Shown: positions 32,187-45,800, numbered from the stretch's first letter. The stretch is DNA of 64,000 nt from Volvox africanus (GCA_030268105.1 BSDZ01000011.1:1897001-1961000), one strand, 5' to 3'. The notes: a model not told the origin generated them from the sequence alone. Made by a program: numbers and translations.

Positions 32187-35100
32187 TCACTCAGCCGCCC
32201 CGGCTTTCCTCACACAATGGCGGCCCGCTAGTGGCTTCAGCTGCAGCTGCTCCTCGATGGCACTCAAGAGGAGCTCCCGCCGGAGGATGGGGTGTGGGAT
32301 GCTCGACGAATCTGCCTGAGGACACACCTCCCCCAATGCCCGCTTGCGAGCCGGCGTGCAGCTGATGCCACCGACTCCGTCGGCTGCGGCGCCACCACCG
32401 CTACCACCCCTGCTGCAGACGCTGCTCTTTCCCATGCTGCCCGCACCACTCTGAGCGTCCCAGTGCCTCGGGATGCTGTTACAGCCAGCGGCGGAACCCG
32501 CGCCCGCATCTGGTGTAGTAGGCCCAGGAGCGGGAGCTGCGGCCCCAGCGCTGCCTCCGCCTCCGCCTCTGCCGGTCAATCCCTCCGCCGCTAAGCGCGT
32601 TAAAGTCGCTAGCAGGGCTCCCGCGCCGGCCCCCCCAGGTCCCCCTTTTCCCCCAGCGCATCCCAGCAACGTCGCCGTCACCTCGCCCTTCGCAGCCCGC
32701 ATCGGTTCGTTAGCTACCGGATCAGCGCATCTGAGGTCGCAGTTGGGCCGTGCCCTTCCTTTCTTGCCAGCGCTGACGGCGGCACTCTTGACAACACGTT
32801 TCTTTTCACTGGGAACAGAAGTCACCTGCGGAGCCACTACAGCTGCTGTGGCGTCAGCGTCGGGGACGGACTCATGGAGTTGCAGCTCTCGCTCCCCTGA
32901 CTCCACCTCCAGATGCTGCTGCGGCAACGGCGGCGATAAGGAAGTCGAAGCCGGACGCGATGCCAGTGCCAACGCCTTCATCGGCAGCCGCACCGGGGCC
33001 GAGGGTTGTGCCTCAGCCGCCTGTGACGAGTGCTCTACTGCTGCTACTACTGCCTCTGTTGATACTGCCGTGGCGGCAGCGGTGGCGGCGGCGGTGGCGG
33101 CAGCAGAGGGATCCATGATGGCAAGGTCGATGTGGCCGCTGGCTGATGCTTTCGGTCGGCTGGCGGCTGCTGCAGGCATGGCTTTATTAATGAGCAACGG
33201 TGCACCGACACGAGACGGCGGCGGCAGTACACTGACCCGTGGGTCGCAAGCAGGTACATTTACCCACAGCTTCGCCGCCACGTGACCCGGTCCGCGTCCC
33301 CCCTCTGCCGCCAAAGTCATCACGCCGAGCTCTCCACAGGCGGTGACGGCGGGTAGCCAGCGGCCCAACAGCGCGGCAGGACTGCCCACGGAGCGGAAGG
33401 GACGGGGATTCCATGCCTCCTGCGCGTCAAGATACGCCGGGGGAGGAGGGAGGGGAGCGGTGTTGCTACATCCAAGGATGAAATTCTTATATGCAATGAA
33501 AAAGGATACGAAATATCCACTTCCCTCTTTGCCGTACAAGGTATCACATGCTCCCAAACCGAGATCGATAGCAGCTATCCTGCATTCCATATCTGCCTTT
33601 ATAAAATAATATTCATATACATATATTTATATCCATATGTACTATGTTCTATGGATGGGTTGATGCTAGCGACATTGCATCAACGCACATTCAACGGTTT
33701 GACGTGCTTTCCCCGGCGGCAATGGGGGTTTTAATTCCTGGGCGGCCGGGGAAGTGGGCAAATTCGCTCCGGAGCTTGAGACAAGCTTCTTTGCGACGCG
33801 AAGACATATCACTCTGTTCATGTCGTATGGCCCGTACACTGCTGTTTCACACCCACCCGGTTCATCCTCGCCATGCGTTCCTCAAACTGCACGGTGCTGT
33901 GTGGGCTGCTTTCCTGAGATATTTCCTCCCAGCGTGGCAGCTGTAGTCCCCAGTCAAATGAGCACTCAGGACGCAGACGTGGCGGCCGCAATATTGTAGG
34001 TTGCGTGCCTACACCGAAACTGACTACTCGTACGTACGGTGAGCTCATCGACATTCGGCAAGGCAGCAGCCGGCTTGAAACTTCATGCATACGGGCTGGG
34101 GTGCGACGGCTACTGCATCGGCCCAGACGAATGGGTGAGGACGACGGCAGCAAGCGCGACGCAAAACATTCACGGAGGCTGCCACCACCACTACTGCCAC
34201 CGCGACCATCAGCATGTGAGGTGGCTGCATCGAAGTTGAGGCGGGTAGGGTATGTCAGTCGGCTAGCGGCCGCGGCAACTTGCCCTCGGATGGCCTCACT
34301 TGAAGCCAGCGGCGCCGGGAAGGTCGCCAGGTCGAGCCCAGCGGCGAACCGAGATGCGTGGGAAGATATTGTTGCCCGTGCCATCGATTGAGTCTTGCTC
34401 TCACAAATGAACGTGGGGTTCGCGTTAGGTGCTGCGCACAGCCGGTGACGAATTGGGAGATGCCATGCTGAAGTGCCAGTAGCGGCAATAGCAGCAGCAG
34501 CCGTAGCTGAAGAGCCATCGAAAAGTGGATGATTGGAGGTGGAAGAGGAGGACGGGGGCAGGAGGCCACTCGTCTCTCTTCCCCCAATCGGGCCTTGCTC
34601 TGAGGATTGGTCGAGGCTGGCGTTCCGGGTCGCAGAAGACTCGGAAGCTGAGGCGGCCACCGGGGCCACGGCCAGAGACAGACGAAAGGTTCGGTTCCGG
34701 GATGAGGACCTGCTGCCATGCAGGGCCTTTGACAAGCCCGCGATAGGGTTGGGGATATCCGCTGGGGGCATTGTGCTGCCCTGATTAATTTTGAGTACGT
34801 CTTGCGGCAACGCGGATTGTGGGGCGTCCACGCCGTAAGCAATTGGGAAGGCCTCAGTACAGCAAAATAGCGGCATGCCGTCTCCGCAAGGCGACGCCGA
34901 GGGAAGCAGACGGCTTTCGTAGCCGTGTGATGCAATCTCGTCCGCTAGTTGCTCGTAGCAGCTGGAGCTGGGGGCCCGTCGACTGCATTTTAGTCCATGT
35001 CCCGAATTGGACAAATCGACATTTGTGCGGCCTCCGTCCATTGAAATGGATCGAAATGGACGAATAGATTGAATAGGAACGGAAGACCTCCCGAGGGCGT

Positions 35101-35230
35101 TGCCATGTCGCGTCTTGAGTCGGTCATTGTCCGAGCTACTGCCAAAGTCTTCGCATCCAATACCAAGAAGAGGACTATCGGCAGAATTATGAGCAATAAA
35201 ACTGTCTTGGAAACTGCTGCGGGCTTGCAT
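32187..35230 (-). CDS. Unrecognised Ser/Ala-rich protein, two-exon model
   Basis: Two long minus-strand frames join cleanly by splicing: exon 1 35230-33857 (458 codons, donor GTGGGT) and exon 2 33419-32187 (411 codons with stop, acceptor GCAG), both phase 0, giving 868 aa. The start ATG is preceded by AACC. I do not recognise the family. Most of the protein is Ser/Ala/Gly/Pro-rich with His- and Arg-poor disordered stretches. Three stretches look more constrained: SFDWGLQLPRWEEIS near the end of exon 1, NREAWNPRPFRSVGS across the junction, and IPHPILRRELLLSAIEEQL near the C terminus, which is likely helical. Basic patches (SEKKRVVKS, ARKRALGE) would suit a nuclear protein. Opposing plus-strand frames (for example 32473-33285) are less convincing because they lack phase-compatible partners. 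Whether it is one gene is inference. Confidence 0.5.
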
Positions 35231-38200
35231 GGTTTGCGCGTGGAGTTTTATCGTCCTTCAGTCTGGACAACCGTTGCCTACGATACGGACGTCAAATTTT
35301 AGACGCCTTAATTGCAAGCGCTCCCAGATGGAAAGAATGTCTCCAATTCACTCAAAGCCAATGACGTGGAAGAGCAGGAGAAGCTGATAAGGCTGACCCC
35401 ACGTAGAAAGTGTATAAACGGCGCTGAATACCAATCAATTTTGCAAGGGGCTCCTACTTTTGGAATATATGTTTAGGTTTGACAGGTCAATAGCTGCAAA
35501 CTGTCCTCGTTGCGAATCAGAAGCAGTTTTCATCTGCTCGCAAACACGAACGAAACTAATGTCGTTGTTTTCAAGCAGCTCACTTGATTCAGTAATCTAA
35601 ATTAAGGTTAGGAATGGTTTAAGAACGAGAATTCCATGCTACATTTACAGAATGGGCTACCTGATATGATACATCTGGCGTTCTGATTGGCCAACAGTTG
35701 TACCCAATGGACGTACATCTATAAGATGCCATGCCGACATGCCTATAGTAAAATTCCTAGTAACTATTATATTACAAATGCCTTTTGCAGCAGCAGGCAA
35801 CTCTGCGAAGTTTCGAAGCTGCGAGTTCGCAGCGGCAGACGCGGCGTGAACCCGGATTCACGATATAATGTTTCCAACATAGTCGTCTTGAACAATACTT
35901 TTGCATGAACTGAAAACCATATGCTTTCTTCGATACCGGTTTTTCTTTCTGTGAATGTTTTCCAGAGCCGCACGTACGCACGCTTCTTAAGATAAGGTCA
36001 TCATGAGGAAGCTGCGTTTCTGCTCCAGATTTAGTAGGCATGCGTTTTTGCTACACATTTAAAATATATCTGATAACAATACAGGCGTCGGCATGCGTCC
36101 ATCGACTCACTTGAGCAGTCATCCGAAGTACGCCTATATCTCACGCATGGCTGGGGCCGCTTTCTGGCCCCGCTGTTTATGATATATGACAAGGCAAACT
36201 TCAAGTACTAAGTCGTCCAGTCGTTCAGTGAGATTCCTAAAGTTCTCGACAATCGATCTTGACTAAAGCGGTCATGAGCCTTCGCAGAAGCTGCTTTAAG
36301 GTCCAGGATAGGAATACGACTTGAATACGACACCTATTCTATCATACCATTCGTTCACAATTTTTATTAAGTTATTACCAAAACGCGGCAGAAACCGCGC
36401 TGTTGTTGTCCAGTCAGTAACACTTTGGTAAGAAAGCTAGGCTGACACCAGGATTGTTCGCGCTGAGTGTTCGATATGGGGGAATATGGGACGTCTAGAT
36501 AGCTTTTAGAAAACGTTTAAGCCACCATGAGGAAAGGTTGCCATGGATCTGTGCGCACGAAAAAAACCAGGTTACTTGAGGACACATTGTCACTTCCCAT
36601 GACAGTCGATGACTACTGGCGTCAGCCGCAGATCGAAGTGCGAACGACATGATTTTCGGAAACGAGGCGCAGCTTACAGGCATCAATTTACCAAGTATGA
36701 TATAAGGGGAATCAGCGTTCTATGTTTCTTTGTGACGTCGCTGTAACTGGCTGGGATTAGGAGTTTTAGGATTGCACGTGTACTCGGCCGTATCAACCGC
36801 ATATGGGGACGCCTGTAATTAATATAAGCTTCACGGCTAAGAGTTTAATATTCACTACGCAACTCACATATTTTAGCGGAGCCTTCGCCATGAAATGTGT
36901 TTTCGAGTATGGAAAAGTTTTGGGACGTCTTTCTTGTCGGGCATTCCATGCAGTCGAACTGGTTCAGTACAAGGTTGCCATAACCACTCATTTTTTGTAT
37001 TTTCGTTGCAGTCTTGTGCGGTCAAGAAGTATTCGGTAACCTTATTCCTCTGTGCACACACAGGAATAGAATTAGTGCTAAAGGACCACCGCAGCGCAAA
37101 CAACATAAATATTATTATAACAATTACAATCGTTGATACCTGGTGAGCCTGTTCAGGACTTGCCGGGTGGTGCACGATATATTACGCACCGCACCATGAA
37201 GCAGATTGAATACCTATGTAGTATAATGAATTATATTGTCGTAGCAGAATGGGTTCGATTACTTGCATGAATTTACAATGTAGCAATTTTCAATTACTTG
37301 AACCGTCATCAGTTTGGCCAGTCGCAACGCGGGCACAGCGGAACCTTTTAAGATGTTTCTCGCTGCGGTGTTGCATTAGACATGTAAACTTAATTATGGC
37401 TGGATCGGAGAGCGACTCAGAGGTCGATCTGCGGTATCCTTGCAGCCTATCCCTGATGCCACAGCCAGCGCGCGGGTCACAGGCACGATATCACACATGG
37501 GACAGATGGTATAACAATCAAACAATCAATCAATCAAATTGATGTTGCAACTCCCTGATGCCCCGTCAGAAGCCTCATGGTGATACGCGCCTCCTTCACC
37601 AGCGTTGGCCACGATCTTCCCCACAATGTAGCAATATGTAGCACCACATCCCCCTAAAAGGCTCCCCTTCCTTCAGGGGAGACAATTATCCTGACACCAG
37701 AGAGTCGCGTAAAGCGCGACGAAAAGGTCCCGTGACCCCTTGGAGCAGGTCCAACACGTTTGCGGGCATGTTCAAAGCCAAACTGGGTCCTGTCCGGGGT
37801 GAAGTTCCATGAGTTCCACATGCACCTCATAACACTGTTGCGTGCGGCAAGCAAAAACACCTCACACAGGACTGGCATACATTTATACGTACTGCCCATC
37901 AGAGACATTTTCATCGCCCTGGCTTTCGTGAAATGCAACTGTGACTCCAGCATCACCCATTTTTTCATGTGCCGCGTTGCCTTCCTATCGTATTAGTAGC
38001 AACCCATTCCCCACAGAGCAGGGGGGTGAGTATAACCCCTGTCCAAAGAAGTCCAAAGGAGCTCTATTTGTGCGTGAGCCCGGGATATGGGCAGACATCA
38101 TAAGTGCCAATAACGCAAAGTTCGGCTTATGTGCACTGCTCCATCGTAGCCACAGGCTACCTTTGCACCAGGCTACCTCTGCAGGGTCCGGCAGGCATTG

Positions 38201-38274
38201 GGTAATTTTTCATGGCGAGCAAGGTATAACCACCATGCATATTAATAGACATACTCGGGACCAGGAGCGCCTGC
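35231..38274. other. Gene-poor, AT-rich spacer
   Basis: No supportable gene. AT-rich sequence with many stops. A CAAT-type tract occurs at about 37518-37540. Sequence from about 37650 onward may belong to the Penelope-like element but I cannot read a conserved domain there. Confidence 0.4.
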
Positions 38275-39985
38275 GTGGGCTCCCGCGTGCTTCTTTCATT
38301 CCTTGGGCAGCCTCCCTCCTGGACCTTCTACGGGAGTTCATTGCGCTACACCCACTTTAACTGGCCCATCCTTCATGAGCATCTCCTGCCAGAGTTCCGT
38401 CGGGCTGTTCAGGGTTGTATTGTGACAGTTACTGGTAAAAGTGCATCTACCCTTCAACTCGTCTGCCGCAAATTCTACATTCAATCGTGCCTGCATGACC
38501 TCCTGGATCACCCGGCTTACTGCCAACCTTCCCTCCCCTCGGTTAGGGATTCCACCTACACCGCCCTCTCAGCCTCCCTGGCATATCTCAGGCTTCGCTT
38601 CGACCCACAACTTCCCGATGCATACTGTGCTGGTACGCTGAAAATGCGTAAGAGTCCCCCGGCCATGCGCTTTCTTGCCTGTTCGCAGGCCTGCCCCTCT
38701 ACCTATTTGGCGCACCTCACTACAGCTATCCTTCAACTCCTCACAGACGCCTTTCGTAAACTTTGGAAAGCTAACCTCCCGGACTTTCCGCTCTGGATCT
38801 GTGAAAATTCAGCCAAAGTGATTGCCTTGCTCCACAAATACAACGCATCCCAGTTCCCCGTACATGGCTCCCTCCCCCTGCCCCAAACACTTTCATACTG
38901 ATTTCTCTTTTGCGCAAGTCCGAGATTTTACTCGGTTGTACACCAACCTCCCGCACCACCTTCTGTGCTCACACCTCTCACAGCTGTGACATGCCTGCTT
39001 CAATTTGCGGGAGTAACCTGCCTGTACGTTCTGATCACTCCCCCTACTTCCCAGGATGGCCACCATCGTTTTACAGCTGAGTTTTGCACTGGCTCGATAC
39101 CCACCTCCCGCTCCTCCCTGCAACCCGATGGCTCCTTTACTTCTCCGCTGATGACTTTCTCGCCCTGCTCTCTGCCCTCCTCTCGGCCACTTTCCTCCAC
39201 TTTGGTCCCCATTTGGTCCAGCAAATCTGTGGGGTACCCATGGGCATCTCACCCGCCCCTTATATCGCAAACCTCTTCCTTGGCTGGTGCGAATACGAAT
39301 TCCTGCGCCAATTTTATACCTCCACCATTTCACCTCCTGCCAAGCAGGTCCTTTCGGCCTTCCGGTTCACCAAGCGCTACTTAGGTGACTTGTTTGCCCT
39401 TCACAATAAACACCTGGACTCCTTACTTTTCCACACACCCAATGTCACCCTCCCGCTAGGTGTGCATGGCATTTACCCTTCCCAGCTTCCCGCAATCCCG
39501 CAGCAGTCGCATCCCGAGGGAGCGACCCCTTCTTAGACATCCTCCTCATTCATTCCGTGCGCAATTGTTGTAGCTGGTATGTGACTCGTTTGTTGGATAA
39601 GCTGGAGCAACCTACCTTCCAGGGCATTCGCCTCTCTCGGTTCATCCATTCCTCTTCTTGCGTCAATGAAGCGGCCAAACGTAAAATTTTCATCAGCCAG
39701 TTCCGTCGACTACAGCGCCTCGTTACTGATGTGGACGACTTTGTTCGTTCAGTAGCTCGTCTAATGGCCTGCCTTGTTAATCAGGGCTACCCACGCCACC
39801 GTTTAGAATTCCAATGTGCGCAACAGCTCTTCTTCTGGCCCCAGCTCTTTTTGGTGCAACGTCGGGAGGGCCTTGACGTGTATGCTTCCATCCGCCCATC
39901 CCTACAGGCTTCACCCCATACCATGCAGCCAGCACTATGGGGCCTGCATGCCAGTGCCCCGTTAGTGAGGACGTTAGCACGTTAG
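38275..39985 (+). mobile_element. Decayed Penelope-like element reverse transcriptase
   Basis: Reverse-transcriptase landmarks of Penelope-like elements appear in order but in different frames: VCRKFYIQSCL, then LKMRKSPPAMRFLACS, then DFTRLYTNLPH (motif A) near 38925-38960, GVPMGISPAPYIANLFL (motif B) near 39230, RYLGDL (motif C) near 39380, FLDILLIHS near 39534, and a C-terminal region to 39985. At least two frame breaks (about 38885 and 39515) and a stop/frame change near 38990 interrupt it. Motif C reads Tyr-Leu-Gly-Asp where active enzymes have two Asp. No GIY-YIG endonuclease was seen. This is a dead copy; algal relatives are the Chlamys-type elements. Confidence 0.75.
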
Positions 39986-39992
39986 TGAGGAC
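39961..39992. repeat. Short direct repeat at the 3' end of the Penelope-like remnant
   Basis: GTTAGTGAGGAC occurs at 39961-39972 and again at 39981-39992. Confidence 0.85.
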
Positions 39993-40089
39993 ACCGAAAG
40001 GGCATAAGCGCATGAAGCATTCTTAGATGACTTCGAAGCTATGCCTGTATGGTGGACCTTGTAGCGTTTGTCCCGAGGAATGCCGGACA

Positions 40090-40289
40090 AAACGCTATAT
40101 GTGCCTCATGCGTTAAAGATTTATGAGATGCTGGGACAAGCCGCATGTACTACACATGTACATGAGTGTGAGAGTTGTCTATCGCTAACCACATGTGTGA
40201 GACCCGGGATTCACACCTGGGTCATGAAGTACAAGTGGCTTGTCCCAGCATTTCATAAATCCTTATCGCATGAGGCACATATAGCGTTT
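40090..40289. repeat. Long inverted repeat (foldback element)
   Basis: A 53-bp arm at 40090-40142 is the reverse complement of 40237-40289 with about three mismatches; the loop is 94 bp. The arms begin with AAACGCTATATGTGCCTCAT and end with CTGGGACAAGCC. It lies about 100 bp past the Penelope-like remnant. It could be a MITE-like or foldback element, or a hairpin RNA source. No coding sequence is inside. Confidence 0.85.
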
Positions 40290-42851
40290 CATTCCACATT
40301 ATCTCAACATCAGTGACCCTGACCCTGCACGCAAGGTTGCATCCCAATGCATCCCAATGTGTATATTTCTTCGACTCTCTTTGCCGGGTGCACATCTAGA
40401 TATGCAAGTGCTCAATTGGCACCCTGGCCCCCACTTGCCTGAAGAATATGCAACTGCTTTCCGCATGGCCTTCTAAAGGTCACACACACTTTTACATATG
40501 TGACTGTCCTGGGCAATCAAGTTGTATAGTCCACAGCCCTGCTTTCACAGAGTGGCTGAAGGCACTGGTATCTAGCCTCTTGGCCATGCTGCAATTAAGG
40601 GAAGATCCATTTTGGTGTCCAATTGGCATAGGTGTATCCTATAAAATTTATCCTTTTAGCACAATGAGCTGCAGCCTATATTACCTGGATACCTATACCA
40701 CGATGCTTTGTTCTCCAGGCCATCGCCACAATGCGGCACTTACACCAGGAGCATGTAACACTTCTATCCCTCCATGCGCACTTTAGGCACTGAAGGGTTA
40801 TGGTGCAGCCGATGATGATAGCACATTAACTACACCACACAGGAGACATGTGTCTTGGATCAGAGCTTCAGCTGAGGGCTTGTGCCGCTGCGGTGACTGA
40901 AAGAGCCAAGCCAGTGCTCAGTAACACATTTCATGCTTTAGCACATCTACCATTCTTCTAATGTATAGTGTTTGAAAACCTGCTCGCCGGCGAGCTAGAC
41001 GGCCATCCAACAAGTCTTCACACAAGAGCCTTCCAGGCGTCCCGATATTGGATCCCGTATATTTAATTTCCACATGACAACGACATACCGCCAGGGTCCT
41101 GACCCAACCACGCACATGAAACATGGTACATCAGCTTCGCACGTACACTGCAAAGTACCTTCAGCAAAGCACGACCGTCCAGCGGCCACAAGACCCAGCA
41201 ACCCAGATTCATGACTGCATCTTCTCTTTGGAGCTGCCTAGAAGGTCGTGTGAAACCGCTCTGCATGGCTGCTTCCATGCTGTAATGTGGTATCTCCAGA
41301 CCTCCACCACCGCACCAGGAAAACACAGCACATTTCCCCAGCACCAAACCCGACCGCTATGGCGTCCACCTGAGAGCAGGCATTGTTGACCTGCACGTGA
41401 ACATGTGGATGCAATATGTGCTTATCGTCATCAAACGACAAGGACCCCCGACTGCCTCTGATACACCTGGACAAGCGCCAGTGACGGCCAGCCGGCGCCA
41501 ACGTGCAAGGATGCCTGGCCGCATGTTGCATGCTTACCGGGTGCACAGGACACTGCGGATCCCCCGCCCTTGTTGATTGATGAAGTAGCTCTGTTGACCT
41601 TAATTCCTAACCTAACACTGTCAAATATAACAGGTTATATTTCCTACCTGATCCAGTTTAGCCCCTCACCCTCCGTGCCCCTGACATACTGCAGTAGCCA
41701 TCCCGCGCATGCCCTGCGTTAGCCCCCGACGGACTCGCATCCATCTTGTCGATAAAGAGGTCCCCTAAGGGTCCATATGTCCTCAACGGCCTTCACGCGC
41801 AATTGTTTGCACGTCCGCGCATCCCAGGGGCCACGTTGCAGCTTCCGTTCTACCCTTCCACAGCCGACGGACTTTGACAAAACATTAAATCCACAACAAT
41901 TCTCGTACTCCCATATCCAAGGCGCCAAGTATTGCGTGCCCAGGACCCTTTTGCCAGAAGGCAGCTACCTGAAAGATGCCAACGCTCCCGGGATGCAAGG
42001 ACCCCATCAAAGCCCATCAATGAAGCGACGCATATGCACGCACACAATGCTGCCTCGGTGCACCATAACACAAGTATTGGTTCACGAAGCACGCCAAACA
42101 GGTGTCATCAATAAAAAACTAGCGGTGGCCAGGTCGCGAACACCAAGGCCAATAGGCCGACTCTGGTTGCCGCATGGAGCATATCACAACCCATCCTCTG
42201 CACCCGCCGCAACCAACAGCCTTTCTTAGGGCGTACATTGATAAGGCGGGGTCACACCAAGTATCTTAATGACTATTATGAAAGCTGCCTTGCCACGTGG
42301 CCCAGCCTCCCCTTGCAGTCTTCCGGGCTGGAAAGCTGATGCGAGGTGGCGCAGCAACACGATATGCAACGAGCACCACCGATCTCCAGCTGCTCCCAGT
42401 CCCCCGTGCTGAACCACAATCCATGCAAAGCATATGGGATATGCATATGCTCATGTATGTAGGACCAATGACCTCAACTAGGGCCCCGAAAACTGGAGCA
42501 GTTTATAAGTCCGGCAAACAATTCAAAAGAAGCCATAAGGACTGAAGGTTGCGACCTCCGCAACTCCTCTTCACCTCTAGCACATTTCCGTTTTTGGTGC
42601 TTCCATCCCTCGGTAGCATATCATACGCAGCGGTTACCGTTTGCAAAACATGGTCAGATATACGAAACGCTGCATGAACCAAGCGGCTCCTGATTAGGAC
42701 GGCCAATTCTATCAGCACTGGGATGCAGATGAAAACCCAAGACCTTGAGACAGCTCCCTGCATATCATCCAGGCGGAGAGCAGGCTACGCGCCTGCATTG
42801 TGATCTGAATGGAACGCAAATCAGACTATGAAGCCCCAGGCATTGCAAGCA
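40290..42851. other. Gene-poor spacer and 3' flank of the kinase gene
   Basis: Short frames only, none with a recognisable domain. A short tandem (GCATCCCAAT twice) lies at about 40333-40354. The 3' UTR of the minus-strand kinase gene should extend into the right-hand end; no TTACA (reverse of TGTAA) was found within about 1 kb. Confidence 0.4.
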
Positions 42852-45800
42852 TCAGTCATCATGGTACTGGTCCTCCCACCAACTGTCCTGCTCGGGCGCC
42901 TGGGCGAAGGGGCTCTTCTGCGCAGTAGCTGTCACACGGATCGGTGCCGCAAGGACTGTAACCACCGTAGCCGATGAAGCAGCACCAGCGGGTACCGTAC
43001 TCGGATCATTCACCAATGGCTCCTTTGCAAGAGGACTGCTCTGCACGATGGGTGATGTGCTGTTCATGGCCACACCTGGACTCGTCCTGTTGTCCAACAC
43101 GCCAGCCACACTCCCCACGAAACACGCTTCGGCAGTTTTGTGCAAGACCTTCGCTGCCTCGTCTGTGCCGAAGACAGCACCTGCGTATGCGGCCGCCGCA
43201 AACGGGCTTCTGCCGTCAGGGGCGTTCGCTACAAGCAGAGAGGCCGGTTGCTGAGCCGCTGCTTCAGCCGTGCCCGTACGTGCTGCAGGCTGCTCTGATA
43301 GAACAACCCGCCGCAAGGACGTGTAAGGCTCCTCGCCGGTTGCTTCGGGCCCTGTCTGCTGCATCACTGAAATGGTGGCGCGACCAGTACTATCATCTCT
43401 GTCTAACGGCACCTCTTGCGTGACTTCTGGACTCCGCCGCACGCTGTCCAAGCCTTCCTCCCAGGCCGAGTCCGCGACTGGAGGAGCAGTCGCACGGGAG
43501 ACGACAGTGGGGGATCCCACGGCAGAGCCCATAGGCGGGGAGCTGATAACCTCTTGGCACAGGTCAAGACGGCGCAGATCATCCAAAGAGCGGTATGTGG
43601 AGCTCTTGGTAGTCTCCGTCTGACCCGACCCGTGATTTGCAGTTTGTATTAAGGACGGGATTCGCGATACCGCGCTGGTGGCGCTGGTGGAGACAGCAAG
43701 GTGCGGAGCGGCGGGCCCCGGACCGCCTGGAATGTGGGACCGAGGTGAGCCCGGCGGCCGAGCCGCCGCGGCGAGTCGGCTCATGTGGCCAGACGAGGGC
43801 GCCGACGGACTGCCTATGACGTCATAAGCTGCGCTGATGCCAGCACTGGGCGGCATCACATGGTGATTCCGCCTGGCACCGGGCATGGGTCGTGGCTCCC
43901 CTATAGAGGACGAAGTGCTAGGGATTGGCGCGCGCGGAGACGCTAGGTAATTGCTACCGCGTGTCGGCGTCCGCGGGTGTAACCCTGCGGGCCCTTCGTG
44001 AACCAAGGGCCCTAGCTCACGGCCGCGGCCCACTGCAGGGTTGCCAATGCTGCCGCCGGAGGGTGTGCGGCGATGGCCAGGGCAGTCAGAATTCCCCATG
44101 GCGTGGTCATCGTGGCCGTCTACATGTGTGTGCGCAGCGGAATGAGAGAGCCGTCCTGCTAGCAATGAGAGCTGTGCTGAAACCGCCACAGCTTGCGGCA
44201 CGGCCGCGTCACCGCTGGTGCTGCCTATACGGCGGCGACCGCCATCACCACTCGGCCCGTCGCCACTATGACTTCGCCCCGGGAATCCAGGGGTGGGGAC
44301 AACAATGGTCGTCGTCGAGTGAAGGCCCGTGGTGGAGCCTTGCCGGCTGCCATGGCCAACGGTACCACGGCGCACGGGTGAAGCAGCAGCCTGGCCTGCG
44401 TGCGGCGGCGTCCCAGGCTGGGAGCTACTTCCACTGCCACCGCTGCGCGGTGTTCCTGACGATGTGGGGCCGCCGCCACCAATTGTACCGCCAGTCCGAG
44501 GCGGCACACCGTGACCTATAAACGTTCGGCCACGGCCACATGCCGGCATCGCCTGTACACCGTTGGCATGGTGGCCGGACCGGCCTGCGGCGCTTGCACC
44601 ACGGGCCCCAGCACCCACCTGAGGCGCAGACCCACCGGCAATGACATGAGAGACGCGAGGGATGACTGCGTTCCTGGGTGACGGCGGCGCAGCAGCGCGC
44701 ATGTGGCTTGCCGCCACCGCCGCGGTGGCAGCGGCGCCCAACAGGTGCTCTCCCGGCAAGGCAGCCAGCTGGGGCGCGGCCGCGTCAAGCTCCCCAAGCT
44801 GTGCAGCCGGTATTGAGGCGAAGGGGCTGAGGGAGGTAATGCTATTGGCGGCCACTGTGGGAGTTGAGTACGCCGGCCAAAGGGGCATCTCAGCTGCCCC
44901 TCCTCCAGTATCAACTAGTCGAGGCACATGGCCACCTGCATTACTAGGCACCATTGACGGGCCCTTTCTGGACACCCCCGGCCGTATCGCCACCTCAGAG
45001 CCACCGTCACGCAGGTTTAAAATCAATCCAGATACGCCTTGGCCAGCTGCGATTGTCGCTGCAGGTGCAGCATCCGTCTTGCGGCAAGCGACAGGAGCCG
45101 CCGGCACCAGCGCCGCATTTGTCGTCACCACCGCCACGGCGGCACCAATTGCTCGACCGGAGGTAGATGTTGACGACTGGCGTGAAGAGTCTGCGGTAAT
45201 GGGCATGCCTGCGATGTTGCTGCCGTCGCTGACATCGTGTACGATGCCACTCTCGGCAGAAGATGCAGAGGACAGCGGGTTGGGACCTGGGCCTGCCAGA
45301 CCTTTCACGGAAGCAGAACTTGTGGCGGCAGTGGCGGCTTGTAGCGTCGGCGACCCTGGGCAAGAAACCGATGCGGGCACGGAGGAAGATGCGTCGCCCG
45401 GGGCCTGCTGGGAGAATGGACTGGTCGCCGGAAAATGTACGTGCTGGTGCAGGTGAGAGGCGTTGTGCTGTTGTTGAACTGGCGGTGTCGCAGACGCGCA
45501 AGTTGCGGTTGCCACACAACCCACAGCTAGCACTGCTGAGACGCCGGCAGCTATTATCGCGGCCGCGGGCCTTTCTGTCGACTGCTGGGAGATAGAGGGT
45601 GTTGCTGAACCCGTTTCCTCAAGAATTGGACTCATACCAAACGGCGGCAACATGCTACTGTACTGTTTGGCGCCATGGGACCCCTGGCTGCCGTCGAGTG
45701 GTATACCCCCGCCGCCGTTGTCCGCTTGAAGCTCCCCAGGCGCCGTCAGCGCCGTTGGACACATGAAAGGCGAGGTAACGCCAGTCGAGATGGTGCGCCG

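Noticed and set aside
32473..33285. 270-codon plus-strand frame
   Set aside because: Antisense to exon 2 of the unrecognised 868-aa gene; Ala/Ser/Thr-rich shadow without a start context or splice partners.
37240..37265. Possible tRNA B box (GGTTCGATTAC)
   Set aside because: No A box, acceptor-stem pairing or cloverleaf can be drawn around it. Similar GGTTCAAGT strings near 11352 and 55472 also fail.
44662..45456. 264-codon plus-strand frame
   Set aside because: Shadow of the kinase tail exon, which is one continuous 1,082-codon frame joined in phase to the kinase domain.
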